In this document: one piece after another, positions 56,516 to 64,000 of the stretch
Layout: each line of letters opens with the position of its first letter
Position numbering within the stretch: position 1 is the stretch's first letter
DNA from: Salinimicrobium nanhaiense
GTDB lineage: Bacteria; Bacteroidota; Bacteroidia; Flavobacteriales; Flavobacteriaceae
Direction: 5' to 3'
Assembly (NCBI GenBank): GCA_012038135.1
Contig: JAAVJQ010000004.1
Span: 1 to 64,000 of the forward strand
DNA length: 64,000 nucleotides
Translations under genes and position numbers: made by a program
Notes under the pieces: model-generated
Seen by the model: the letters and a program-made list of their open reading frames with translations, nothing else
What the model was told of the DNA's origin: nothing
Databases searched by the model: none

Positions 56516-57036
56516 TAATTGATTAGTTGATAGGTGAGTTCTGCTTTGTATTCTCCATTCACAAGATTCCAGTCTTTCTTATTTGCAATAAGCCTGAATC
56601 CTGCCTTTTCAAAAAGTATTTTACTGGTGGTATTATCCTCTCCCACATGTGCATAGACCTGGTGCAGTCCAAGATGCGTGAAACAGTATTTACAGATTAA
56701 TTGTAAAGCTTCGGTGCCGTAGCCTTTTTTCCTGTTCCTTTCATGAAAGATGATAATTCCCAGGGCGGCTCGTCTATTCTTTGGATCAAAATCAAAGATA
56801 TCAATAAAGCCCACCGTATCCCCGGTCGTAGTGCAGATCACCAGCCGAAGCTGCTTTACTTCATAAATATCTTTATGGGAATTTTCCAGGTATTGCTTAA
56901 GGATATAACGCGAAAAAGGATAGCTGGTAGCACTTACTTCCCAAAATTCTTCCTTGTTCTCGACCTCAAAGAGGAAATCAAGATCTTCAGGTTCCAGGGC
57001 TCTTAAAAAAATTGAATCTCCCGTTAATGTCAACAT
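56515..57036 (-). CDS. GNAT acetyltransferase, RimJ/RimL-like
   Basis: 173 residues. N-terminal LTGDSIFLRALEPEDLDFLF and the acetyl-CoA-binding block IIIFHERNRKKGYGTEALQL are typical of RimJ/RimL-type GNATs, along with LHQVYAHVGEDNTTSKILFEKAGF. Substrate unknown; ribosomal-protein N-termini are one possibility. Overlaps dapF by 7 bases and touches mltG, so it is cotranscribed with cell-wall genes. Confidence 0.87.
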   Translation of the reverse strand: MLTLTGDSIFLRALEPEDLDFLFEVENKEEFWEVSATSYPFSRYILKQYLENSHKDIYEVKQLRLVICTTTGDTVGFIDIFDFDPKNRRAALGIIIFHERNRKKGYGTEALQLICKYCFTHLGLHQVYAHVGEDNTTSKILFEKAGFRLIANKKDWNLVNGEYKAELTYQLIN

Positions 57037-57818
57037 GATATTTCTCCTTTAAAGACCTGTCTTGCAGGTCCGGTGAGCCAGATATCTTTGTAAGATGCCC
57101 CAACAGGAGTGAATTTTACCGAAAGTTCTCCTCCCGGGGTGGAAAGGTGAACGGTTGAGGCCGAAGTTCTGCCGGAAGCATGAGCCGCAAGGGCAACAGC
57201 TGTAACCCCGGTGCCGCAGGAAAGGGTCTCATCTTCTACTCCCCTTTCATAGGTGCGTACTTTAAAGCTAGCTTCATCAATAAGAGCTGCAAAATTCACG
57301 TTAGTCCCTCCTTTAGAAACATATGCTTCAGAATACCTTATTGCGGCTCCTTCTTTTTTCACATCCAGTTTCTCTACTTCATCTGAAAAAATGACATGAT
57401 GAGGAGAGCCTGTATTAAGGTACAAAGCGTTTTCTTTCTCGTCAATCCCTGAAACATCTGTCATTTTTAATCCTACCAGATCATTCGTGATAACAGCTTC
57501 GTGAAAACCGTCAATGGCTGTAAAAGCTGCCTGATCTTTAATTATTCCGAGGAATTTAGCAAAAGCAACCAGAGATCTTCCGCCGTTCCCACACATGCTG
57601 CTTTCATTCCCGTCGGAATTGAAGTACACCATCTTAAAATCATCGCGGGGATTTTCAGAATTCTCCAGCAGTATCAATCCATCTGCCCCAACTCCGAATC
57701 TTCTGTCACATAGAAAGCGGATTAGATTGGTATCATTTTTGGATAAAACAGGAGTACGATTATCTATCATTATGAAATCGTTTCCCGTACCCTGGTATTT
57801 ATAGAATGTAAGATGCAT
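57030..57818 (-). CDS. dapF: Diaminopimelate epimerase
   Basis: 262 residues. DapF converts LL- to meso-diaminopimelate for lysine and peptidoglycan. Both active-site cysteines are present: C76 in SSMCGNGGRSL and the second in TLSCGTGVTAVAL. GTGNDF near the N-terminus and NVNFA complete the pattern. First gene of the dapF-GNAT-mltG operon. Confidence 0.95.
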   Translation of the reverse strand: MHLTFYKYQGTGNDFIMIDNRTPVLSKNDTNLIRFLCDRRFGVGADGLILLENSENPRDDFKMVYFNSDGNESSMCGNGGRSLVAFAKFLGIIKDQAAFTAIDGFHEAVITNDLVGLKMTDVSGIDEKENALYLNTGSPHHVIFSDEVEKLDVKKEGAAIRYSEAYVSKGGTNVNFAALIDEASFKVRTYERGVEDETLSCGTGVTAVALAAHASGRTSASTVHLSTPGGELSVKFTPVGASYKDIWLTGPARQVFKGEISC

Positions 57819-57835
57819 GGGGTGAAATTAGGGGT

Positions 57836-57843
57836 CAAAGATA
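57836..57843 (-). promoter_or_regulatory. dapF operon -7 box TATCTTTG
   Basis: Exact TAnnTTTG on the minus strand, 17 bases before the ATG at 57818; leader about 12 nt. Confidence 0.5.
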
Positions 57844-57951
57844 CAATAAACCTAAAAAAATGGTTGACGGTAAAAATTTGATCAGGATCAAATCGTTAAT
57901 TATTAAACATAGGAATTTTAAGTTCAATTTTTATTTAAAAATCTATATAAA

Positions 57952-59316
57952 ATGAAGAAAATTTTCAGCTTAGTTATGATTTCTGTTCTCGGCGGAATTC
58001 TTACTCTGGGAGGCTACCTCCTCTTTATTGATGAAGATCACATATTTGTTCAGGAAAGCCCCGGCATTCCGGCGTATACTCCGGTAAATATGACCGCTCT
58101 TCCCGATGCCACTAATGCCGATTTTACTGAAGCGGCCAACAAAACTGTAAATGCAGTAGTGCACGTTAAGAATATGGCCATCACCCGGAATCCCTTCTAT
58201 GGCACCCGTGAAGGCATTGCGTTACAAGGCACAGGAAGTGGAGTGATCATTTCTCCCGATGGTTATATTGTTACTAATAATCACGTGATACAGAATGCAA
58301 GCAAACTGCAGGTAACTCTTAATAACAATCAAAATTATATGGCCGAAGTTATAGGTACTGATCCTAAAACGGATATTGCTCTTCTAAAAATTGAAGCCGA
58401 AGATCTGGAGTATCTTCCGTTTGGAGATTCAGATAATGCACAGATCGGGGAATGGGTCCTGGCTGTTGGAAACCCTTTCAATCTTACCTCAACCGTTACT
58501 GCAGGAATTATTTCAGCTAAATCCCGGGACCTGGGAATCGACAGTAACGTCTCTTCCTTCATACAAACAGATGCAGCTATCAATCCCGGAAACAGCGGAG
58601 GTGCATTAGTGAATATTTTTGGAGAACTCATAGGGATCAACACCGCCATTACTTCACAAACAGGAACTTACGTAGGTTATGCCTTTGCCGTACCTTCCAA
58701 TAATGCCCGCAAGATCGTAGAGGACATTCTTGAATTTGGAGATGTACAACAGGGAATTCTTGGAATTCGCGGAGTACAGGCTGCGAACATTGCCAGAGAC
58801 TATAATCTAGGTGTTTCTGAAGGGGTTTATGTAGATGAGGTTGAACAGGGAAGCGGCGCAGAAAAAGCCGGAATCAGGTCGGGAGATGTGATCAACAAAA
58901 TCGATGATGTGGTGATTCGTAAATTCTCTGATCTTACCGGATATATTGGTTCCAAGCGACCCGAAGATGTGGTAAAAGTTCAGGTAATAAGAGATGGAGA
59001 CACCCGAGTGTATAATGTACGCCTTACCAAATATGAAGTATTTCAGATCAAAGAGATCGGTCTTGAGGTAGCGAACGCTACTGCTGCAGAATTAAAACAA
59101 AGGAATATCTCCAACGGTGTGAAGATCACCCGTGGCCTTACTCCTCAAATGCAAAATGAACAATTATACGGCACCATCATCACTGCTATTGACAATCAAC
59201 CCGTGAAGGATATCGCAGATGTTGAAAAGATCATGAAACGCAGAAAAAGCGGAGAGCCAATTTCAGTCACTTTTGTGAGCCCCAGCGGTGAAAAACAGAA
59301 GTATGTATGGAGATAA
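57952..59316 (+). CDS. DegQ/HtrA-type periplasmic serine protease
   Basis: 454 residues. Signal/anchor helix at 1-25, trypsin-like domain with catalytic triad H111 (NNHVIQN), D141 (KTDIALLKI) and S215 (NPGNSGGAL), then two PDZ domains (about 255-345 and 365-450; GILGIRGVQA, NGVKITRGLTPQ). Degrades or refolds misfolded envelope proteins. Monocistronic with a good terminator. The extended LQGTGSGVIISPDGYIVTNN leader is that of DegQ rather than DegS. Confidence 0.94.
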   Translation: MKKIFSLVMISVLGGILTLGGYLLFIDEDHIFVQESPGIPAYTPVNMTALPDATNADFTEAANKTVNAVVHVKNMAITRNPFYGTREGIALQGTGSGVIISPDGYIVTNNHVIQNASKLQVTLNNNQNYMAEVIGTDPKTDIALLKIEAEDLEYLPFGDSDNAQIGEWVLAVGNPFNLTSTVTAGIISAKSRDLGIDSNVSSFIQTDAAINPGNSGGALVNIFGELIGINTAITSQTGTYVGYAFAVPSNNARKIVEDILEFGDVQQGILGIRGVQAANIARDYNLGVSEGVYVDEVEQGSGAEKAGIRSGDVINKIDDVVIRKFSDLTGYIGSKRPEDVVKVQVIRDGDTRVYNVRLTKYEVFQIKEIGLEVANATAAELKQRNISNGVKITRGLTPQMQNEQLYGTIITAIDNQPVKDIADVEKIMKRRKSGEPISVTFVSPSGEKQKYVWR

Positions 59317-59345
59317 TTCCCACTGCAAACTTCTTTTTGAAAAAG

Positions 59346-59373
59346 TACCTGCTTAACAGCAGGTATTTTTTTT
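59346..59373 (+). terminator. Terminator of the protease gene
   Basis: TACCTGCT (59346-59353) and AGCAGGTA (59358-59365) form an 8-bp stem with a TAAC loop followed by eight T's, 30 bases past the stop. Confidence 0.85.
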
Positions 59374-59407
59374 GTTAAAACCTCTTTACGAAAACGTTTG
59401 AAATATA

Positions 59408-59415
59408 TATTTTTG
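59408..59415 (+). promoter_or_regulatory. gap -7 box TATTTTTG
   Basis: Exact TAnnTTTG 30 bases before the ATG at 59445. A -33 match is weak (TTTA near 59385). Confidence 0.5.
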
Positions 59416-59444
59416 CCGCAGTTTGTAAAACAACAACTATCAAA

Positions 59445-60893
59445 ATGAACTCGAACGAAGTTTACGAAAAAGAATTAGCCTTTCAGGCAGATCGCCGTCG
59501 GGCTGCAGTACAGTTTATCAAAACTGTAAGCGACCTTTGGTATGACAAATCTATTGAACTGGTGCTTTTCAGAAATCAGTTAATTGACAGAAATGTTAGT
59601 GATATTCTGGACCTGCATGAATACGCGGGAGAATTTGTACAAAAACCAATTTCAATTTTTGATTCCGTAGAGATTGCAGAAGCCATCAAGAGGCTGGATT
59701 TTCCGCCCTCAAAACTGGATATTGGAAAGCTTACCTACGAATATCACCTGGAAGACCAGAAGCATGCAAACGCAACCGCTTTTGTTTCAGATAAACTAAA
59801 AGATGCCAAAACCGTTGAAGAACTTACTCCTAAGGATGTAGTGCTTTACGGCTTCGGAAGGATTGGAAGGCTGCTTGCCCGGGAACTTATGACCCGTACC
59901 GGTAAAGGTAGTCAGCTTAGACTTCGAGCTATCGTAACCCGCGGAAAGATCGATAAAACCGTGCTTGAAAAAAGAGCCAGCCTTCTCAAAAATGACTCCG
60001 TCCACGGGGATTTTTCGGGAACTGTTTCTTACAATATCGAGAAAAAATGTTTGATCATCAATGGCACCACCGTGCATATGATCTCTGCAAATGAACCCGA
60101 AGAGATAGATTACACAGCTTATGGAATTAAAGACGCCCTGGTAATTGACAATACAGGAGCTTTTAGAGATCATGAAGCTTTGAACCGACACCTTAGCTCC
60201 AAAGGTGCAAGTAAAGTCCTACTTACGGCACCCGGAAAAGGAATTCCTAACATCGTTCATGGGGTAAATCACCTGGAGCATAATCCGGATGAAGTGTCCA
60301 TTTTTTCTGCGGCTTCCTGCACCACAAATGCGATCACTCCTGTGTTAAAAGCAGTTCAGGATTCTTTAGGAGTAGTACATGGCCACCTAGAAACCATTCA
60401 TGCATATACGAATGACCAAAACCTGGTTGATAATATGCATAAGAAATACAGAAGAGGCCGTGCAGCAGCACTTAACATGGTGATTACCGAAACCGGAGCC
60501 GGACAGGCAGTATCAAAAGCTTTACCTGTTTTTGACGGTAAACTCACTTCAAATGCAATTCGTGTTCCTGTTCCTAATGGCTCTCTTGCCATTCTCAATC
60601 TACAGGTAGAAAATCCTACTTCAAAAGAAGGGATCAATGAGATCCTTAAAAAGTATGCCCTGGAGGGAGATCTTGTGGAACAGATCAAATATTCCATCGA
60701 TAATGAACTGGTATCTACAGATATTGTAGGTTCTGCACAACCTTCTATCTATGACAGCAATGCTACCATAGTTTCTAACGAAGGCAACAATGTTATACTC
60801 TATGTTTGGTATGATAATGAATACGGGTACAGCCACCAGGTAATAAGGCTGGCAAAATACATTGCGAAAGTGAGAAGATATACCTATTATTAA
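59445..60893 (+). CDS. gap: Glyceraldehyde-3-phosphate dehydrogenase, long Bacteroidota form
   Basis: 482 residues, about 145 more than ordinary GAPDH because of an N-terminal alpha-rich extension (1-130). The NAD-binding site VLYGFGRIGRLLA starts near residue 130; catalytic C292 is in SAASCTTNAITP. HAYTNDQNLVDN, GAGQAVSKALP and WYDNEYGYSHQ complete the family signature. Catalyses NAD(P)-linked oxidation of GAP in glycolysis or its reverse. The extension is typical of one of two GAPDH types in flavobacteria and its role is not established. Followed by a strong terminator. Confidence 0.94.
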   Translation: MNSNEVYEKELAFQADRRRAAVQFIKTVSDLWYDKSIELVLFRNQLIDRNVSDILDLHEYAGEFVQKPISIFDSVEIAEAIKRLDFPPSKLDIGKLTYEYHLEDQKHANATAFVSDKLKDAKTVEELTPKDVVLYGFGRIGRLLARELMTRTGKGSQLRLRAIVTRGKIDKTVLEKRASLLKNDSVHGDFSGTVSYNIEKKCLIINGTTVHMISANEPEEIDYTAYGIKDALVIDNTGAFRDHEALNRHLSSKGASKVLLTAPGKGIPNIVHGVNHLEHNPDEVSIFSAASCTTNAITPVLKAVQDSLGVVHGHLETIHAYTNDQNLVDNMHKKYRRGRAAALNMVITETGAGQAVSKALPVFDGKLTSNAIRVPVPNGSLAILNLQVENPTSKEGINEILKKYALEGDLVEQIKYSIDNELVSTDIVGSAQPSIYDSNATIVSNEGNNVILYVWYDNEYGYSHQVIRLAKYIAKVRRYTYY

Positions 60894-60916
60894 TTGGGAG
60901 TTTAGTTAATGAAGAG

Positions 60917-60946
60917 ACCCGCCACCTTTTAGATGGCGGGTTTTTT
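60917..60946 (+). terminator. Terminator of gap
   Basis: ACCCGCCA (60917-60924) pairs with TGGCGGGT (60934-60941), then a run of T's to 60946. Confidence 0.88.
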
Positions 60947-61009
60947 ATTACTTCCTTAACTCAGACCTTTCTTTAAATTTCTAAACTTTACTATACCTAA
61001 CAGCCGGTC

Positions 61010-62077
61010 ATGCACAAAAAAAGATTTTGGCTCCTGTTGCTCCTGGGGCTTATCATTCTTGCCAGGATCCTATTACCTTACTTCCTTGAGAGGTATGTCA
61101 ATGGTGTTTTAAGAGATATCCCGGGTTATACCGGGTACGTAGAAGATATTGACGTAGCTCTTTACCGTGGTGCATACGTGATCGAAGGTCTGCACCTGGA
61201 CAAGGTTAATGCAGATGTTTCTACTACTTTCCTGAATTTTCCCAAGGCTGATATTTCGATCGAATGGCGGGCGCTTTGGAAGGGAAAGATTGTGAGTGAG
61301 ATCATTTTACATGATCCCGTAGTAAATTATATCTACGAGGACCAAAAAAAGGAAACTCCTGAAGGAGAACCTGAAATTGCAGACTGGCAGAAAGCGCTGA
61401 TGGATCTTGTACCTATCGAGATCAACCATTTCCAGGCAATCAACGGGAAATTCAGTTATGTCCAGTTTTCAGAAGACCCGAATATTGACCTTGTCTTGCA
61501 GCATATCAATCTTATTGCCACTAACCTGCGAAATGTCGAAAATTTTGACAGCGCACTTCCCTCCACCGTACATGCAACAGCAGTTTCCTTTGGAGGAGGT
61601 AGTGTTTTACTGGAAGGAAAAGTAGATGTCATGAGAAGAATTCCCAATCTTGATATGGAATTCTCCCTTCAAAAAGCCGATGTAAGAGCATTAAATGAAT
61701 CTTCCCTGAAATTCGCAGGTGTAGATTTTGAAAGTGGCACCTTTGAACTATATGCAGAAGCTGCAATTGCAGATGGTTATATCAAAGGTTATATCAAACC
61801 TATGTTCATAAACACTAAACTTATTGGAGAAGAAGATAAAGGATTCTTCGAAAAGTTATGGGAAGGTTTTGTGGGCGTATTCAAGTTCCTGTTCAAGAAT
61901 CAGGGAACAGATACTCTTGCCACGCGCACCCCTTTTGAAGGCGACCTCAACAAAATTGACGCCGGAGTTTTTAAAACCATTCTAAACATTTTCAAGAATG
62001 CCTGGTTCAATGCCTTTTCTGCAGAGGTTGAGGAGGACATTAATTATGAGGATGCAAAAGAAGCTTCAAAAGATTAA
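61010..62077 (+). CDS. DUF748/AsmA-like inner-membrane-anchored protein
   Basis: 355 residues. N-terminal helix (FWLLLLLGLIILARILLPYF) then a periplasmic beta-rich domain of the DUF748 family: LERYVNGVLRDIPGYTGYVE, DIDVALYRGAYVIEGLHL and IEWRALWKGKIVSEI are its typical opening. The C-terminal half has a conserved NKIDAGVFKTILNIFKNAWF block. Related AsmA-like proteins are implicated in phospholipid transport between membranes; that role here is inference. Confidence 0.85.
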   Translation: MHKKRFWLLLLLGLIILARILLPYFLERYVNGVLRDIPGYTGYVEDIDVALYRGAYVIEGLHLDKVNADVSTTFLNFPKADISIEWRALWKGKIVSEIILHDPVVNYIYEDQKKETPEGEPEIADWQKALMDLVPIEINHFQAINGKFSYVQFSEDPNIDLVLQHINLIATNLRNVENFDSALPSTVHATAVSFGGGSVLLEGKVDVMRRIPNLDMEFSLQKADVRALNESSLKFAGVDFESGTFELYAEAAIADGYIKGYIKPMFINTKLIGEEDKGFFEKLWEGFVGVFKFLFKNQGTDTLATRTPFEGDLNKIDAGVFKTILNIFKNAWFNAFSAEVEEDINYEDAKEASKD

Positions 62078-62122
62078 CTAAAAAAAATTCTGATGGTAGA
62101 AAATAGTGCAGGTTTTATTCTT

Positions 62123-62130
62123 TAGTTTTG
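62123..62130 (+). promoter_or_regulatory. -7 box TAGTTTTG, upstream of the coiled-coil protein gene
   Basis: Exact TAnnTTTG giving a leader of about 115 nt before the ATG at 62251. The leader contains a weak GAGGAAA/TTTCTCT hairpin and nothing else recognised. Confidence 0.4.
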
Positions 62131-62250
62131 CACCGCTTTCTCATCGGGTACAGATTTTCAGGAAGTTAAAGAGGAAAAAATATATTTCTCTTTGACAATA
62201 TTGGGTATCAGGTTCCGTTGTGGTAGTGACAAAAAAAAAGAATAACAGCT

Positions 62251-62832
62251 ATGAACAAAATCCTATTTTCCTCCCTTTTACTGCTTTGCATCAATACATC
62301 TTTTGCCCAGGTATCTACTGAAACAACTATCGATGAAAAATTTCAGGAATTGATCACCAATTCCAACAATTTTAAAGGATATAAAGTTGTGGATTCAGGC
62401 GAACTGTCCACTTTACAAAAATTAACTTCCAACCGAATTGCCGAACTTAAGGAAGAGATCGCTGCTTCAAAAGAGGCTACTGCAGCCCAGAAAGAACAAA
62501 TGGCTCAATTGAAGTCCGATCTTGAGGCAATGGAAGCCCAACTGAATACTGTGACTTCTGAAAAAGATAACATTCCTTTCCTTGGAATGTCTTTGAGTAA
62601 AGCCGCATACAACACCACCATGTGGAGTATTATTGGAGTTCTGGTTCTTGCCCTGGCGTTATTCGTAGTGAGATTTAAAAGAAGCCATATTCATACTACC
62701 GAAGCCAGGAAGAATTTCAATGAACTTGAAAAAGAATTTGATGCTTATCGTGTGAAAGCGCTTGAAAAAGAGCAAAGATTAGGCAGGCTGCTACAGGACG
62801 AAAAGAACAAACAACTTAAGCTGGCAAAATAA
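62251..62832 (+). CDS. Coiled-coil membrane protein next to trmD
   Basis: 193 residues: signal peptide (MNKILFSSLLLLCINTSFAQ), periplasmic coiled coil (about 60-110; KEEIAASKEATAAQKEQMAQ), a transmembrane helix (about 125-145; IIGVLVLALALFVVRF) and a cytoplasmic basic coiled coil. Close homologues are sometimes named tRNA (guanine-N1)-methyltransferase because of the neighbouring gene, but no SPOUT or other methylase motif is present. Function unknown; an envelope or cell-shape role is possible. trmD starts 68 bases later under its own promoter. Confidence 0.75.
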   Translation: MNKILFSSLLLLCINTSFAQVSTETTIDEKFQELITNSNNFKGYKVVDSGELSTLQKLTSNRIAELKEEIAASKEATAAQKEQMAQLKSDLEAMEAQLNTVTSEKDNIPFLGMSLSKAAYNTTMWSIIGVLVLALALFVVRFKRSHIHTTEARKNFNELEKEFDAYRVKALEKEQRLGRLLQDEKNKQLKLAK

Positions 62833-62858
62833 CACAAGAAGGCTCTTTTCCTTTTGAG

Positions 62859-62866
62859 TAACTTTG
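62859..62866 (+). promoter_or_regulatory. trmD -7 box TAACTTTG
   Basis: Exact TAnnTTTG 34 bases before the ATG at 62901; no well-placed -33 TTG. Confidence 0.45.
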
Positions 62867-62900
62867 TCGCTTTAACCGGCAAAGCCTAATTTTCTATGCT

Positions 62901-63587
62901 ATGCGAATTGATATCATTACTGTAGTCCCCGAAATCCTTACAAGTCCTTTTGAAGCCTCTATCTTAAAAAGAGCTATTGAAAAAGGACTGGTAGAGATAC
63001 ATCTTCATAATCTCCGGGATTATGTGACTGACAATTACAAGCAGGTTGATGACTACCAGTTTGGAGGAGGTGCCGGCATGGTGATGATGATCGAACCCAT
63101 AGATAAATGTATTACGGCATTAAAGGCTGAAAGAGATTATGATGAGGTGATCTATATGACACCCGATGGTGAGACCTTAAAACAAGGCATAGCCAATCAG
63201 CTTTCTCTAAAGGAAAACCTGCTTATCCTCTGCGGCCATTATAAAGGAGTAGATCAACGGGTAAGAGAACATTTCATCACCCGGGAAATTTCTGTGGGAG
63301 ACTACGTTTTATCGGGAGGAGAACTGGGAGCTGCGGTTCTATGTGACGCAGTGATACGCTTGCTGCCGGGAGTTTTGGGAAATGAGACCTCTGCCCTCAC
63401 CGATTCTTTTCAGGATAACCTGTTGGCGCCGCCCATTTACACCCGCCCTGCTGAATATAAGGGCTGGAAAGTGCCTGAAATCCTCACTTCCGGAAATACG
63501 CCGAAGATCGAAGAATGGAGAGAAGAACAGGCCTATGCCCGCACCAGGGAACTAAGGCCTGACCTTCTGAGCGAAGAAGAAAAATAA
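62901..63587 (+). CDS. trmD: tRNA (guanine-N1)-methyltransferase TrmD
   Basis: 228 residues. SPOUT methylase that makes m1G37 in tRNAs reading CNN codons, preventing frameshifts. [13 protein letters not shown], the knotted SAM site [19 protein letters not shown] and the dimer signature [21 protein letters not shown] are present. rplS follows, the usual trmD-rplS order, although each has its own promoter box here. Confidence 0.97.
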   Translation: MRIDIITVVPEILTSPFEASILKRAIEKGLVEIHLHNLRDYVTDNYKQVDDYQFGGGAGMVMMIEPIDKCITALKAERDYDEVIYMTPDGETLKQGIANQLSLKENLLILCGHYKGVDQRVREHFITREISVGDYVLSGGELGAAVLCDAVIRLLPGVLGNETSALTDSFQDNLLAPPIYTRPAEYKGWKVPEILTSGNTPKIEEWREEQAYARTRELRPDLLSEEEK

Positions 63588-63621
63588 TTATTTACTTCCT
63601 TTCAGGAATAAGAAAATTTAT

Positions 63622-63629
63622 TACTTTTG
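63622..63629 (+). promoter_or_regulatory. rplS -7 box TACTTTTG
   Basis: Exact TAnnTTTG 75 bases before the ATG at 63704. Leader about 70 nt, enough for a ribosomal-protein regulatory structure, but none was recognised. Confidence 0.5.
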
Positions 63630-63703
63630 CACACGTTTCTGGACCAACCTCTGGCGATCATCGTGAATGTTGCTTTAGACTTTATTTTTAAACCATTAGA
63701 GAC

Positions 63704-64000
63704 ATGGAATCCTTAATTAAGTTTGTACAAGACGAATTTGTAACAAAGAAAGATTTCCCTGAATTTTCAGCAGGAGATACTATTACTGTTTATTATGAAA
63801 TTACTGAAGGGCAGAAAACCCGTACTCAGTTTTTCCGCGGAGTGGTAATCCAAAAAAGAGGAACAGGAAGTTCACAAACTTTTACTATTCGTAAAATGAG
63901 TGGAACTGTAGGTGTAGAACGTATTTTCCCATTGAATTTACCTGCTCTTCAAAAGATCGAGATCAACAAGCGTGGTAAAGTTCGTAGAGCTAGAATTTAC
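63704..64000 (+). CDS. rplS: Ribosomal protein L19, 5' part
   Basis: 99 codons visible, open to the window edge. MESLIKFVQDEFVTKKDFPE, FSAGDTITVYYEITEG, GVVIQKRGTGSSQTFTIRKM and ERIFPLNLPALQKIEINKRG match L19, which sits at the 30S-50S interface. The last codons RGKVRRARIY are the conserved C-terminal part of short L19s; the remainder lies beyond the window. Confidence 0.96.
   Translation, partial: MESLIKFVQDEFVTKKDFPEFSAGDTITVYYEITEGQKTRTQFFRGVVIQKRGTGSSQTFTIRKMSGTVGVERIFPLNLPALQKIEINKRGKVRRARIY

Overview
The window reads as chromosomal DNA of a marine-type member of the Flavobacteriaceae (Bacteroidota), in the Gramella/Salegentibacter neighbourhood. Several signs agree. There is a type IX secretion C-terminal tail on a 2105-residue surface protein. 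Promoter -7 boxes fit TAnnTTTG instead of TATAAT. Families largely confined to Bacteroidota are present (DUF4835, DUF6503, DUF6913, the long omega-like RpoZ, a GAPDH with a long N-terminal extension). The gene order recN - DUF4835 - coaBC - rpoZ - bamD - dapA is also characteristic. The genus is inference; no rRNA is present to fix it.

Layout. 1-800: 3' part of an IS1634-type insertion sequence and what looks like the tail of the gene it interrupted. 0.87-8.3 kb: stress and small-molecule genes (ytxJ, clpB, csbD-like, phytase-like lipoprotein, histidine phosphatase, membrane protein, DUF6503 lipoprotein, smpB). 8.3-10.2 kb: tandem repeats and a lone secreted lipoprotein. 10.2-18 kb: pcm on the minus strand, then a rightward run of Gfo/Idh/MocA oxidoreductase, 3-hydroxybutyryl-CoA dehydrogenase, DUF1015, YggS, a DnaQ/GIY-YIG fusion nuclease, an ion channel and miaA. 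18-24.3 kb: the giant HYR/cadherin-like T9SS cargo protein. 24.5-38.8 kb: leftward housekeeping genes (RprXY two-component pair, coaE, YbbR-like, glycosyltransferase, fabI, recN, DUF4835, coaBC, rpoZ, bamD, dapA, DUF6913) ending in two related membrane proteins of unknown function. 39-43 kb: a 5'-nucleotidase split into two genes and a hybrid sensor kinase. 43.1-43.5 kb: a promoter, a foldable 160-nt RNA and a 39-codon ORF, none of them explained by known neighbours. 43.5-51 kb: ligA operon, acetyltransferase, ribD operon. 51.7-64 kb: dnaA, phosphatase and methyltransferase, a lysozyme-like protein, mltG/dapF operon, degQ-type protease, gap, DUF748, a coiled-coil membrane protein, trmD and the start of rplS.

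The coding content is mostly conserved core metabolism, envelope biogenesis and information processing. The less ordinary content lies between genes: (i) two inverted copies (about 213 and 227 bp) of a mobile element with 15-bp terminal inverted repeats, each flanked by its own 7-bp target duplication; (ii) a candidate 6S-like structured RNA upstream of ligA's 3' end; (iii) several genes whose start codon lies about 5 nt after a TAnnTTTG box, implying leaderless mRNAs; (iv) a terminator whose T-tract runs into the -7 box of the next gene; (v) families of short intergenic repeats.

No CRISPR array, tRNA, rRNA, phage module or recognisable defence island was seen.
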